From: Pseudomonadota bacterium
GTDB lineage: Bacteria; Pseudomonadota; Alphaproteobacteria; Caulobacterales; Caulobacteraceae
DNA: 64,000 nt
Direction of reading: 5' to 3'
NCBI GenBank assembly: GCA_023451375.1
Contig: JAEXZS010000023.1
Coordinates: 62,001 to 126,000 of the forward strand
Shown: positions 34,396 to 45,057 of the stretch, piece after piece
Layout: the number at the start of each line of letters is the position of its first letter
Numbering within the stretch: the stretch's first letter is position 1
The notes under the pieces: generated by a model
Seen by the model: the letters and a program-made list of their open reading frames with translations, nothing else
Database searches by the model: none
Told to the model about the DNA's origin: nothing
Program-made: the position numbers and the translations under genes

Positions 34396-35063
34396 GCGCG
34401 CGTCTCCAGAACGCCGCACCGGAACAGCAGCGCCCCCAGGGCGGCGCCCGCCGACGGGGCGATGATGAACAGCCACAACTGCGCCAGCGCTTCCCCGCCC
34501 ACCAGAACGGCGGGTCCGAAGCTGCGGGCCGGGTTTACCGACACCCCCGTCACCTGGATGCCGACGATGTGGATGACGGCCAGCGTCAGGCCGATGGCCA
34601 GGCCGGCGAAGGCGCGGTCTCCACCCGCGCCCGTAACGCCCAGGATGACGAAGACGAAAATAGCCGTCGCGACCACCTCGAACGCCGCCCCGACCGCGAG
34701 GCGGTAGCCGCCGGGCGAGGACGCATCGAAGCCGTTCTGACCCAGATTGGCGAAGCCTGTTTGGGCGATGACGCCGACCAGAGCCGCCCCGGCCACTGCG
34801 CCGATAAACTGCGCCGCCCAGTAGAGGCCGGTCTCCCGGGCGCTCATCCTTCCCGCGATGAAGACCGCCAGACTGACCGCCGGATTGACGTGGCAGCCCG
34901 AGATCGGGCCGATCCCATAGGCCATGGCGATGATCGCCAGGCCGAAGGCCAGGGCGATGCCCAACTGGCCGATGATCTCGAACCCGCCCAGCACGGCGGC
35001 GCCGCAACCGAAAAAGACCAGAACCAGGGTTCCGAACAGTTCGGCTGCGAACCTTCGCGCCAT
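34392..35063 (-). CDS. aqpZ: AqpZ-like aquaporin
   Basis: 223 residues from ATG 35063 (MARRFAAELFGTL). Six membrane helices and two NPA half-helices (HVNPAVSLAV and VSVNPARSFGPA) define an aquaporin; the following residues and the short loops match the water-selective AqpZ type. An earlier in-frame start would add a non-conserved basic leader. Confidence 0.93.
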   Translation of the reverse strand: MARRFAAELFGTLVLVFFGCGAAVLGGFEIIGQLGIALAFGLAIIAMAYGIGPISGCHVNPAVSLAVFIAGRMSARETGLYWAAQFIGAVAGAALVGVIAQTGFANLGQNGFDASSPGGYRLAVGAAFEVVATAIFVFVILGVTGAGGDRAFAGLAIGLTLAVIHIVGIQVTGVSVNPARSFGPAVLVGGEALAQLWLFIIAPSAGAALGALLFRCGVLETRA

Positions 35064-35134
35064 GATCGCCTCCCGAATGCCATCGATATCGGAGGCGCAG
35101 GTTGCAGGGCGCGGCGCGGGACGCCTATCAGGCT

Positions 35135-35440
35135 TTACCCGTGGGTGGGGTCGTCCAGCCACCTGAGCCATTTGCGACGCATCGCCTCCTCCAGGTCGAT
35201 GCCGGCGCGGTCGCAGTAGATCAGCAGCATGCCCAAGACGTCCGCCGCCTCGTCCCCCAGCGCCTGGCGGCTGGGTTCGCCCCGCGCTCGGCCGGACAGG
35301 CGCAGGTGTTCGGCGGTCAATTCGCCCAGCTCTTCCTGCAGCTTCAGCAGCGGCCAGTCGCCGTCGCGGTCGATGTCGTGCTCGGCGGCGTAGATGTCCG
35401 AGATGCGCAGGACGTCGGCGGCCAGGGTCTTCAAGCGCAT
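35135..35440 (-). CDS. MazG-like nucleotide pyrophosphohydrolase
   Basis: 101 residues, a single MazG-type helical bundle. The metal-binding pattern is visible as LQEELGELTAEH and GDEAADVLGMLLIY. Such small all-alpha NTP-PPases clear noncanonical or excess nucleoside triphosphates. The location next to thyA and folA suggests a nucleotide-pool role (inference). It lies 7 bp from the upstream hydrolase gene. Confidence 0.82.
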   Translation of the reverse strand: MRLKTLAADVLRISDIYAAEHDIDRDGDWPLLKLQEELGELTAEHLRLSGRARGEPSRQALGDEAADVLGMLLIYCDRAGIDLEEAMRRKWLRWLDDPTHG

Positions 35441-35447
35441 GGGCGCT

Positions 35448-36320
35448 TCACCGATGCTCGACGGCGACGCCGGCCGCCGACAGGACCTCCAGACGCGCCT
35501 TGGCCGCTGCGTCCGCCAGGGCGTAGGCGTCCAGGAAATCCTCCGTGGCCCGGACCAGGAGATCGAACTGTTCGCCCTCGGCCGTGCTCGGCAGTTGGTG
35601 CCCGGCGCCGGCGACTACGATCAGGGTCTTGTCGCCCGCGGGACTGCCGTCGAACGGCAGGCGGTGATCGCGCCAGTCGTCGGCATAGCCCGGCACCACG
35701 TCCTGATCGCCGGTGATCATCAGCAGCGGCGTCGCCAGGGTCCGATAGGTCTCGGGCGTCACGACCATGGGAATGGCTCCGGGGGAGGAGAAGGCGATGA
35801 CGCCCTTCACCGCCGGATCGCCGTGGTGGCCGACGAGGGTCTTCGCCCCGCCCGCGATCAACGACATCAGCGAGCCGAAGGAATGGCCGGCGACGATCAG
35901 CGGCTTTCCCTCATGGTCCCGTACGGCGATCCCGCGCGTGAGGGCCAGGTCCTCCAGCCGGGTCCCGAACGCGGTCCGCCCGTCGGCTTTGCGGTCGGGA
36001 TGCTGCTGGGAATCAACGTGCAACGGGGCGATGACGGTGAAGCCGTGCGCGGCCCATTCCGACAGCAGCCGACCATAGCCGCTCGGCGCGCCGCCGAAGC
36101 CGTGGCTGAAGACGACGACGCCCCGCTCTTCTGGCGCGGTCCAGATCGAAAGCGAAACCGCTCGGCCGTCGGGCGTGGAGACGGTCCGGCTCGTTGGCTG
36201 GACGCCGGGCGCGGTCGTATCGGCCTCGGAAGTCTGAAGGGCGCAGGCGGGCGCGATCGGCGCCGCCAGGACGAACAGGCTCGCCAGCGCGGCGCGGATC
36301 AGCATGAACGGCTCCGACAT
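35448..36320 (-). CDS. secreted alpha/beta hydrolase (PAF-acetylhydrolase/dienelactone-like)
   Basis: 290 residues from ATG 36320; ATG 36305 is also possible. A signal peptide (LIRAALASLFVLAAPIAPACA) sends it to the periplasm. The hydrolase core has the oxyanion HGFGG, the nucleophile elbow VAGHSFGSL, an Asp in TGDQDVV and the His in GAGHQLP. The substrate is unknown. It starts 14 bp after thyA. Confidence 0.8.
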   Translation of the reverse strand: MSEPFMLIRAALASLFVLAAPIAPACALQTSEADTTAPGVQPTSRTVSTPDGRAVSLSIWTAPEERGVVVFSHGFGGAPSGYGRLLSEWAAHGFTVIAPLHVDSQQHPDRKADGRTAFGTRLEDLALTRGIAVRDHEGKPLIVAGHSFGSLMSLIAGGAKTLVGHHGDPAVKGVIAFSSPGAIPMVVTPETYRTLATPLLMITGDQDVVPGYADDWRDHRLPFDGSPAGDKTLIVVAGAGHQLPSTAEGEQFDLLVRATEDFLDAYALADAAAKARLEVLSAAGVAVEHR

Positions 36321-36333
36321 GGCCTCGGGGTCA

Positions 36334-37191
36334 TCAGACCGCGACCGCCGCCTTGATGTGCGGCCACGGCGCATAGTTGTTCAAGACGAAGTCCGACAGC
36401 TGGTAGGCGAACAGGTCATCGCGCGGCGCGATCGTCATGGTCGGCAGGGGCAGGGGCTCGCGCGTCAGCTGCAGCTCCGCCTGCTCGAGGTGGTTCAGAT
36501 AAAGATGCGCATCGCCGAAGGTATGGATGAACTCGCCCGGCTCCAGCCCCACGACCTGCGCCATCATCATCGTCAGCAGGGCGTAGGAGGCGATGTTGAA
36601 GGGCACGCCCAGAAAGACGTCGGCGCTGCGCTGGTACAGCTGGCAGCTCAACATGCCGTCGGCGACGAAGAACTGGAACAGGCAGTGGCAGGGCGGCAGG
36701 GCCATGTCGTCCACGTCCGCCGGGTTCCAGGCCGAGACGATGTGGCGCCGCCCGCTGGGATTGGTCTTCAGGCCGTGCACCAGCTTTTGGATTTGGTCGA
36801 TCACCCGGCCGTCCGGCGCGGCCCAGGACCGCCACTGCTTGCCGTAGACCGGCCCCAGCTCGCCCTCCGCGTCGGCCCATTCGTCCCAGATGCTGACGCC
36901 GTTCTGCTTCAGCCAGCCGATGTTGGTCTCGCCGCGCAGGAACCACAGCAGTTCGACGATGATCGAGCGCAGGTGCAGCTTCTTGGTCGTCAGGACCGGA
37001 AAGCCCTTCGACAGGTTGAACCGCATCTGCCGCCCGAACACGCCCAGCGTCCCCGTGCCCGTCCGGTCGTCCCGCCGCGCGCCGTTGTCCAGGATGTCGC
37101 GCAGCAGGTTCAGGTACTGCCATTCCGGATGATCCGCCGGGGCGGCGCCCGTGCGGGCCTGGAGTTCAGCGATGGCGACCTGAGCGTTCAT
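36334..37191 (-). CDS. thyA: ThyA, thymidylate synthase
   Basis: 285 residues. It methylates dUMP to dTMP using methylene-tetrahydrofolate. The Arg-rich opening DDRTGTGTLGVFGRQMRF, the catalytic Cys in LPPCHCLFQFFV and the dUMP site LYQRSADVFLGVPFNIASY are intact. The host uses the classical ThyA plus FolA route rather than ThyX as far as this window shows. Confidence 0.96.
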   Translation of the reverse strand: MNAQVAIAELQARTGAAPADHPEWQYLNLLRDILDNGARRDDRTGTGTLGVFGRQMRFNLSKGFPVLTTKKLHLRSIIVELLWFLRGETNIGWLKQNGVSIWDEWADAEGELGPVYGKQWRSWAAPDGRVIDQIQKLVHGLKTNPSGRRHIVSAWNPADVDDMALPPCHCLFQFFVADGMLSCQLYQRSADVFLGVPFNIASYALLTMMMAQVVGLEPGEFIHTFGDAHLYLNHLEQAELQLTREPLPLPTMTIAPRDDLFAYQLSDFVLNNYAPWPHIKAAVAV

Positions 37192-37267
37192 GCGGGCAGA
37201 TTGCCTCCCGAATCACTTGAACGCCAATCCGGCGCGGACGTGGCGCGCCCGATCATTGTGGATCGAA

Positions 37268-37810
37268 TCAGCCGCCGAAGCCGCCGCCGTCCAGGAACGC
37301 CTGCTCGTCTGCCGTCGTCTCCCGCCCCAACGCCGTGTTCCGGTGCGGGAACCGGCCGAACCGGGCGATGATGTCCCGATGGATGCGGCCCCACTTCTCC
37401 AGCTCGGCGTCGCCGGCGGCCAGCTCCATATACCGGTCCTGATCCTCCATCCGTTCGGAATGCTCGAAGGGAAGCAGGATGAAGTTGCGCAGCTCCGGGT
37501 CGAACGCCAGGTGGTGACCCCGCGCCACGGCCTGCTTGGCGAACATCAGCGCCAGCGGATCCGTCGCGAACTGGTGCGCCGTGCCGCGGAAGCCGTTGCG
37601 CGGAAACTGGTCCAGCAGGATCAGCAGCGCCAGCGCGCCTTCCGGCGTCTCGATCCACTCGTCCAACTCGCGGCGCGCGGCCGCCATGTGGGCGTCGTGG
37701 AACCGCCCGCCGAACTCGGCGTCGAAGGCGTCGTCCTTGACGAACCACTTCTGGGGACCGGCTTCTTTCCAGAAGGCGACGACGGCGGAAGGCGTTATGT
37801 CTGGGGTCAT
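37268..37810 (-). CDS. DUF924 family protein
   Basis: 180 residues from ATG 37810. The family blocks VVAFWKEAGPQKWFVKDDAFDAEF, LLILLDQFPRNGFRGTAHQFATD and FILLPFEHSERMEDQDR are clear. It is an all-helical TPR-like fold of unknown function. The start codon overlaps that of the divergent reductoisomerase gene by 2 bp. Confidence 0.85.
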   Translation of the reverse strand: MTPDITPSAVVAFWKEAGPQKWFVKDDAFDAEFGGRFHDAHMAAARRELDEWIETPEGALALLILLDQFPRNGFRGTAHQFATDPLALMFAKQAVARGHHLAFDPELRNFILLPFEHSERMEDQDRYMELAAGDAELEKWGRIHRDIIARFGRFPHRNTALGRETTADEQAFLDGGGFGG

Positions 37811-38828
37811 GGACCAGACCCTACCCAACCCGCTCCCCGTCTTCCATGACCGCGATTGCGACCTGTCGATCGTCCGCGGCAAGCGCGTCGCCATGATCGG
37901 CTACGGCAGCCAGGGCCGCACCCATGCGCTGAACCTGCGCGATTCGGGCGTGGCGGACATCGTGGTGGGGCTGAAGGTCGATTCGAAGACCCGCGCCCTG
38001 GCCCGGGCAGACGGCTTCCCCGTCCTGACGGCGGGCGAGGCGGCGGCCCAGGCCGAAGTCGTGGCCGTCATGGTCTCCGACGAGGCCCATCGCGACCTGT
38101 GGCGCGACGAGCTGGAGGCGAACATCCGGCCCGGCGCCGCCCTGGTCTTCGCCCACGGCCTGTCGGTCCGCTTCGGCCTGGTCGAGCCGCGCGCCGACCT
38201 GGACGTGATCCTCGCCTCGCCCAAGGGCATAGGCCCGCGCATCCGCGACCTCTACGAGGCCGGGGAGGGGGTCTTCTGCCTGTTCAGTGTGCAGCAGGAC
38301 GCCACCGGCGACGCGCATGCCCTGGGCCTGTCCTATGCGGCGGCGCTGGGCTGCGGCCGCAAGGGCATCCTCGAGACCACCATGAAGGACGAGTGCGAGA
38401 GCGACCTGTTCGGCGAGCAGGTCGTCCTCTGCGGCGGCGTCTCCGAACTGATCGATGCGGCCTTCATGAAGCTGGTCGACGCCGGCTACCCGCCCGAGGT
38501 CGCCTGGTTCGAATGCTTCTATGAGACCAAGCTGGTCACCGATCTGATGTATCAGCGCGGCATCGCCGGCGCCTTCGCCCGAATCTCCAACACGGCGGAA
38601 TACGGCGCCTATCTGACCGGTCCCCGCATCATCAACGAGACCTCCCGCGCCGCCATGGACACGGTGCTGGCCGAAGTCCGCGGAGGCGACTTCGTGCGGC
38701 GGCTGATGGCGGACTACGACGCCGGTTCGCCCCAGTTGTTGGCTCGCCGCGCGGCCTTGGACCGGCGCTTTATCGAACGCGTCACCACGCATCTGAACAG
38801 CGTGGCCGAAGCCGCCAACGACGCCTGA
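37809..38828 (+). CDS. ilvC: ketol-acid reductoisomerase, divergent class I
   Basis: 339 residues. The NAD(P) site GYGSQGRTHALNL, the AHGLSVRFG block, the acidic metal site KDECESDLFGEQVVLCGG and the C-terminal knotted domain (SNTAEYGAYLTGPRI) place it in the KARI family, which makes dihydroxy acids for valine and isoleucine. It departs from the usual enzyme: KGPG-H-x-x-R is KGIGPRIRDLY, and the N terminus lacks the usual YYDKDAD start. It may be a second, specialised copy. Confidence 0.8.
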   Translation: MDQTLPNPLPVFHDRDCDLSIVRGKRVAMIGYGSQGRTHALNLRDSGVADIVVGLKVDSKTRALARADGFPVLTAGEAAAQAEVVAVMVSDEAHRDLWRDELEANIRPGAALVFAHGLSVRFGLVEPRADLDVILASPKGIGPRIRDLYEAGEGVFCLFSVQQDATGDAHALGLSYAAALGCGRKGILETTMKDECESDLFGEQVVLCGGVSELIDAAFMKLVDAGYPPEVAWFECFYETKLVTDLMYQRGIAGAFARISNTAEYGAYLTGPRIINETSRAAMDTVLAEVRGGDFVRRLMADYDAGSPQLLARRAALDRRFIERVTTHLNSVAEAANDA

Positions 38829-38845
38829 ATGTGAGGAGGTGAAGA

Positions 38846-38922
38846 TGGTCGGAGTGGCAGGATTCGAACCTGCGACCCCTGCGTCCCGAACGCAGTGCTC
38901 TACCAGACTGAGCCACACTCCG
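38846..38922 (-). tRNA. tRNA-Pro(CGG)
   Basis: Cloverleaf on the minus strand with acceptor CGGAGTG/CACTCCG, discriminator A and an encoded CCA (38846-38848). The anticodon loop is TTCGGGA between CTGCG and CGCAG, giving CGG. The T arm is GGTTCGAATCC. Confidence 0.95.
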
Positions 38923-39123
38923 ACCGAGGAACGCCGCCCGCAGGCCGCGCCCCGAAGTGAGGACGCGGCTTATAGCGACGGCCTCCCAGGGCCGCAAGCG
39001 TCCATTTCATCCCGCCGCGGAGGGGGATGAAAATAGTCCCGGGAGAGGGTGTTGCATCGGAAAACAGCTTGGCGTATCTGACCGCCTCCGCCGCGCCGAG
39101 GCGCTTCGGAACACCGGTCCTGC

Positions 39124-39197
39124 TGGGGAATGGTGTAATGGTAACACTACGGTTTTTGGTACCGTCATTCTAGGTTCGAGTCCTAGTTCCCCAGCCA
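39124..39197 (+). tRNA. tRNA-Gln(TTG)
   Basis: 74 nt with acceptor TGGGGAA/TTCCCCA, discriminator G and an encoded CCA. The anticodon loop TTTTGGT is closed by ACGGT/ACCGT, giving TTG. It stands alone between the opposite-strand Pro and Leu tRNAs. Confidence 0.95.
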
Positions 39198-39401
39198 CCG
39201 CCGCCCTTTCGGCGCCCACCCGGTCGATCTCCCCGATACACAGAGTTGAAGCCGCGGGATTTCGTTTCCGGCGGAATGCAACGACCTGATCGGCTGCACC
39301 GACAGCCCCGCTGGAGAATCGGGTCGACGAGAGCGAGGCGCGCGTCTGGTTCTTGTTCGAGGCGGGTCGTCGCGGCGCCGCCTGAAGCGAGGGACAGGGG
39401 A

Positions 39402-39484
39402 TGGTGCGGCTAGAGGGACTCGAACCCCCACGGTCTCCCGGCAGGACCTAAACCTGCTGCGTCTACCAATTTCGCCATAGCCGC
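39402..39484 (-). tRNA. tRNA-Leu(TAG)
   Basis: 83 nt with a class II variable arm (CGGGAGACCG) and encoded CCA (39402-39404). Acceptor GCGGCTA/TAGCCGC. The anticodon loop TTTAGGT between GCAGG and CCTGC gives TAG. Confidence 0.95.
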
Positions 39485-39538
39485 GAAGCCGCCTGCTCTA
39501 CAGACGCCGCCCCCGGCGGGCAAGCGCCGCGCGCCTTT

Positions 39539-39770
39539 CCGTCTCCTCCCAGCGCTTGAGATGGGGAGGCGGACCGCCGCCGCAGGCGGTGGTGGAGGGG
39601 CTCTTGACGCTCACACACACCTCTCCCTCCCCTTCATGTGGAGGGACGGCGAAGCGAAGCGCAGCCCGGGTGGGGAAGTATGAAACCTCGCTCACGCCCC
39701 TACGAACCCCACCCCGGCCGCTGACGCGACCGCCCCTCCCCATGAAGGGGAGGGAGAATGCGAGGTTGAA
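39539..39770. repeat. intergenic inverted-repeat element
   Basis: Two arms, CTCCCTCCCCTTCATG at 39623-39638 and its exact reverse complement at 39741-39756, flank a second pair AACCTCGC/GCGAGGTT. The right arm also folds on itself (CCCTCCCC-ATGAA-GGGGAGGG). A GCCGCCGCAGGCGG hairpin lies on the left. The look is that of a mobile intergenic palindrome family seen in Caulobacterales; the copy number cannot be judged from one window. Confidence 0.5.
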
Positions 39771-40274
39771 TCGGCCACCTATCATAGTGACGCTGGTCCG
39801 ATCCCAACGATTCCAGCCACTTCCCCGATTCTCACCCCAATCGACCCGCCTGGGTTGGAAACCGCCGTATGATCCTCCCCGTCCCGTCGCACCGGAGGGC
39901 TCGTGAGGCCTGCGACCTTGCGGCGGCGGTGGCGGATGGAGCGGGGGCGATGGTGAAACCCATCGCGCCAAACGGCGCACAATCGGCATACCGATACCAG
40001 AGCGCCTGGAGGGTCGAGGGGGATACTCGACCGCACCGGGGATGAGGTTCGCAGCTTCACCCGCCCGCCGCAGGCTTATGGGGTTAGGCGATAAGACCGC
40101 CACCACTCGGCGCCCCGAGCTTGCAGAACAATCATTCGCGCGGAGCGTCGGACTTCGTCGAAACGGTAACCACAACTCAGAACTCCGGGCGAAGGCCCGG
40201 CGCTCCGCCCAGCCCTCCACTCATCTCCGCCTGGAAAGGCGGGAGCGAACACGCATGTCTGGAAAGGAGCCCCG
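39771..40274. other. noncoding stretch between the tRNA/repeat region and the 65-residue gene
   Basis: About 500 bp with no convincing frame: candidates on both strands have poor third-position GC and no ribosome sites. A CCGGGCGAAGGCCCGG hairpin-like element sits near 40186. I see no tRNA or recognisable RNA here. Confidence 0.5.
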
Positions 40275-40472
40275 ATGGCCAGCCCCAAACCCCGCCGTCC
40301 CAGGGCCGGACGCGGCCTGCCGCCGGCCCGTCGGTCGCCCGAGGAGGAGGCCGAGGACGCGCGGCTGCGCGTAGAACTGTGGCGCGCTTGCGAACGGCTG
40401 GACGCCATCATTGCGCGCAGGCGCGAGCGGGAAGAGCAGGGGCTGGACGTCTTCTTCGCCAGGCCACGCTGA
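40275..40472 (+). CDS. small basic protein (hypothetical)
   Basis: 65 residues from ATG 40275 with a strong GGAAAGGAG ribosome site 7 nt upstream. A basic Pro/Arg-rich N terminus is followed by a charged helix (EEEAEDARLRVELWRACERLDAIIARRREREEQ) that could form a coiled coil. It lies ahead of lon on the same strand. The family is not recognised. Confidence 0.6.
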   Translation: MASPKPRRPRAGRGLPPARRSPEEEAEDARLRVELWRACERLDAIIARRREREEQGLDVFFARPR

Positions 40473-40653
40473 CGCCGCCCAATACGCAGATGTGGGCGGT
40501 TCCCCGGCGACGCTTGAACCCGGCCTCGTCCGAACCACATACTCCCTCGAACGCCGTCGGAATCGACGGGCCGGGACGAACCGCCGAAGCATATCGTGGA
40601 AGCAGGCGTCGCGGCGGGCCGGAGATCATCAAAGGCCCAGGAGTTATTGCATC

Positions 40654-43053
<2,400 letters not shown>

Positions 43054-43073
43054 CCGACCGCGGGTTGATCGAG

Positions 43074-43112
43074 GCGCCGCCGGAAACCGATCCGGCGGCG
43101 CTTTCGCTTTTG
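43074..43112 (+). terminator. rho-independent terminator after lon
   Basis: Perfect 10-bp stem GCGCCGCCGG / CCGGCGGCGC (43074-43083 and 43092-43101) with an 8-nt loop, followed by TTTCGCTTTT. Confidence 0.85.
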
Positions 43113-43171
43113 ACCTTGGCCGTGATCCGCCCTTTAGTGATTCGGCTTCGGAACCACGGCGGGGAACGGGA

Positions 43172-43447
43172 ATGACCAAGGCGGAACTGATCGGCCGCAT
43201 GGCCGCGACGGCCGACATCAGTCGCGACCAGGCCAAGGCGGCGCTGGAGGCCTTCACCGACAGCGTGACCGAGGCGCTGTCGCAGGGCAGGGACGTCCGG
43301 CTGATCGGCTTCGGCAGCTTCGTCCCCGTCGACCGCAAGGCCGGCGTCGCGCGCAACCCCCAGACCGGCAAGGCGGTTGCGCGCCCCGCCTCGCGCACGG
43401 CTCGCTTCCGTCCCGGCGAAGGCCTGAAAAGCGCCTTGAACGGCTGA
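43172..43447 (+). CDS. hupB: HU-type DNA-binding protein
   Basis: 91 residues. TKAELIGRMAATADISRDQAKAALEAF starts the helical dimer part, and GFGSFVPVDRKAGVARNPQTGK is the DNA-binding arm signature. HU bends and compacts DNA. The lon-hupB order is common in proteobacteria. It ends 32 bp before the tRNA-Val that serves as the prophage entry site. Confidence 0.95.
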   Translation: MTKAELIGRMAATADISRDQAKAALEAFTDSVTEALSQGRDVRLIGFGSFVPVDRKAGVARNPQTGKAVARPASRTARFRPGEGLKSALNG

Positions 43448-43479
43448 CGTCTCGGGGGCATAAGCCCGGCTTCGCATGT

Positions 43480-43556
43480 GGGCGGCTAGCTCAGCTGGTC
43501 AGAGCATCTCGTTTACACCGAGAGGGTCGGCGGTTCGAACCCGTCGCCGCCTACCA
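43480..43556 (+). tRNA. tRNA-Val(TAC), prophage attachment site
   Basis: 77 nt with anticodon loop TTTACAC between TCTCG and CGAGA (TAC) and encoded CCA at 43554-43556. The acceptor stem is GGGCGGC against GCCGCCT, with a G-T first pair. Phage genes begin right after it: the integrase stop is 75 bp downstream. The 3' end is therefore the likely attL core, and the matching attR is outside the window. Confidence 0.93.
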
Positions 43557-43630
43557 AGCGTTTCCGGGATTTCAGCGGCGTGAATTCGCTGCTGGTCCCC
43601 GGAATGGTCCCCAGATTGGGGCAGAATCAT

Positions 43631-44833
43631 CTAGCCGAAAAGCCTGCTCACTCCGTCCTGGTAGTCCGGCTGGTGGTGGCCGTAGTTCTTCAGCAGCATG
43701 GTCACGGACATGCCGAGGAAGCCGGCGGCCTCCCAGGGATCCGCACCGGCTTCCATGAGCCAGGTCGCGCAGGTGTGGCGAAACCAGTGCGCCGAAATCT
43801 CCGGGTCAAGACCCGCGTCGGCGACACAGCTCCGCATCGCCGTCTTGACCTTCTGAACCGGCTCGCCGTTGAAATGGATCACGCTGGTGAGCCCGCGCTT
43901 CGCATCGAGGCGCTGCCAGCGCTCCATGTGCGCGAGCAGGCGCCGGGGGAACTTCACGACCGGCCGCAGCTTCGTCCGCTGCTCGCGCTGGTCGCGGCCG
44001 CGCCGGTAGAGGATGCCTGTCTCCAGGTCGGCCCACGGGTTCTGTGGGCTCTGCTCCCACAGCGCGGCCGTCGTGACCCCTGACCGCGACCCGGTGTAAA
44101 GCGAGATCAGGATGAACCGCCGAAGGTGCATGCGGTTGGTGCGCGCGTTCGTCGACGGGCGCCGCCACCTTCCGTCCTTCAGCTGCCAGCCCATAGCCGC
44201 CCAGAGGATCAGGGCAGCCTGCGTGCGGGTCAGTGCGTCGCGAGGCGTCTCAGCCTTCGCCGGCAGCCAGACCTTGGGCACGTTCCGGAGGTGGTGCTCC
44301 TCGTTCCACTTGCCGATCGCCGTCGACAGGCACTCGAGCTCGCGCCGCGCCGTCTGATCGGAGACTCGGGGCGCGTTCGCCGGATCCTTCTTGTAGGCCT
44401 TCACCGGGTCGCTGGTGCGCTTCTCGACATAAGCCTTGCAGGTCGATCGGCGGACATCGGAGATCCGCTTCTCCGACCACCAGGGCAGCAGCGTCTCGAT
44501 GAAATTGGCCTCCTTTGCGGGATCGGCCAGGTCGTTCGCCGCGCCGGCGGCGTACTCGGCCAGGACCTCGGCTACGAAGACCTGAGCGGGATCACTTCGG
44601 CGGCCGCGCTCGACGTCGTCTGGCGCGGCGGCGGGCTGGGCCACCTTGGCGAGGATGTACTCGGCGAGCTGCTCTTCCGCCCCGCCAGGGCCCGACAAGC
44701 GATCCGGGCCGCAGCCTGTGCCGATTTCAACCGCTCCGTCTCGGATGAAGTAACGGTCGGGGAGGGTGACGCCGTTGCCTTTCCTGCGGCCTTTCCGGAG
44801 GTAGAGGCGCGGGCCTTTGGCGTGACGGGACAT
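43631..44833 (-). CDS. int: phage tyrosine integrase
   Basis: 400 residues. The N-terminal arm- and core-binding region is followed by the catalytic domain with Arg250 (TGSRSG), His349/Arg352 (HWFRHT) and the nucleophile Tyr384 (LLKNYGHH). It integrates and excises the phage at the tRNA-Val. It is transcribed toward the tRNA, so the promoter lies within the phage. The first 262 nt are shared with the excisionase-like frame. Confidence 0.95.
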   Translation of the reverse strand: MSRHAKGPRLYLRKGRRKGNGVTLPDRYFIRDGAVEIGTGCGPDRLSGPGGAEEQLAEYILAKVAQPAAAPDDVERGRRSDPAQVFVAEVLAEYAAGAANDLADPAKEANFIETLLPWWSEKRISDVRRSTCKAYVEKRTSDPVKAYKKDPANAPRVSDQTARRELECLSTAIGKWNEEHHLRNVPKVWLPAKAETPRDALTRTQAALILWAAMGWQLKDGRWRRPSTNARTNRMHLRRFILISLYTGSRSGVTTAALWEQSPQNPWADLETGILYRRGRDQREQRTKLRPVVKFPRRLLAHMERWQRLDAKRGLTSVIHFNGEPVQKVKTAMRSCVADAGLDPEISAHWFRHTCATWLMEAGADPWEAAGFLGMSVTMLLKNYGHHQPDYQDGVSRLFG

Positions 44834-45057
44834 GCAAACAGGGCTTTCAGATTCGCGGGCGTGACCCAGTAGGCGCCGCCGACGTAGGAGGCCGTCAAGC
44901 GGCCTCGGCCGATCTCGAGGCGGAGGGTGGCGACCCTGACCGGATAACGCCGGCCGTAGACCGCGACGATCTCCTTCAACGTCATCGGATCATCGTCGGT
45001 CCAGTGCTCTGGAAGCGGGCGTTCGATCGAGCGGTCGGGCAGATTGCGGTCAGTCAC
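44572..45057 (-). CDS. excisionase-like DNA-binding protein
   Basis: 161 residues from a GTG at 45057 (GTGA overlap with the upstream gene). Residues about 25-75 (MTLKEIVAVYGRRYPVRVATLRLEIGRGRL...YWVTPANLKALF) read as a MerR/Xis-type winged helix. The Ser/Ala/Arg-rich rest lies out of frame over the first 262 nt of int. Excisionases bind att DNA and turn the recombinase toward excision. Whether the whole overlap is translated is unknown. Confidence 0.7.
   Translation of the reverse strand: MTDRNLPDRSIERPLPEHWTDDDPMTLKEIVAVYGRRYPVRVATLRLEIGRGRLTASYVGGAYWVTPANLKALFACPVTPKARASTSGKAAGKATASPSPTVTSSETERLKSAQAAARIACRALAGRKSSSPSTSSPRWPSPPPRQTTSSAAAEVIPLRSS

Noticed and set aside
43557..43630. Second copy of an att core for the prophage inside the window
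   Set aside because: No repeat of the tRNA-Val 3' end was found before 64,000, so attR must lie outside.
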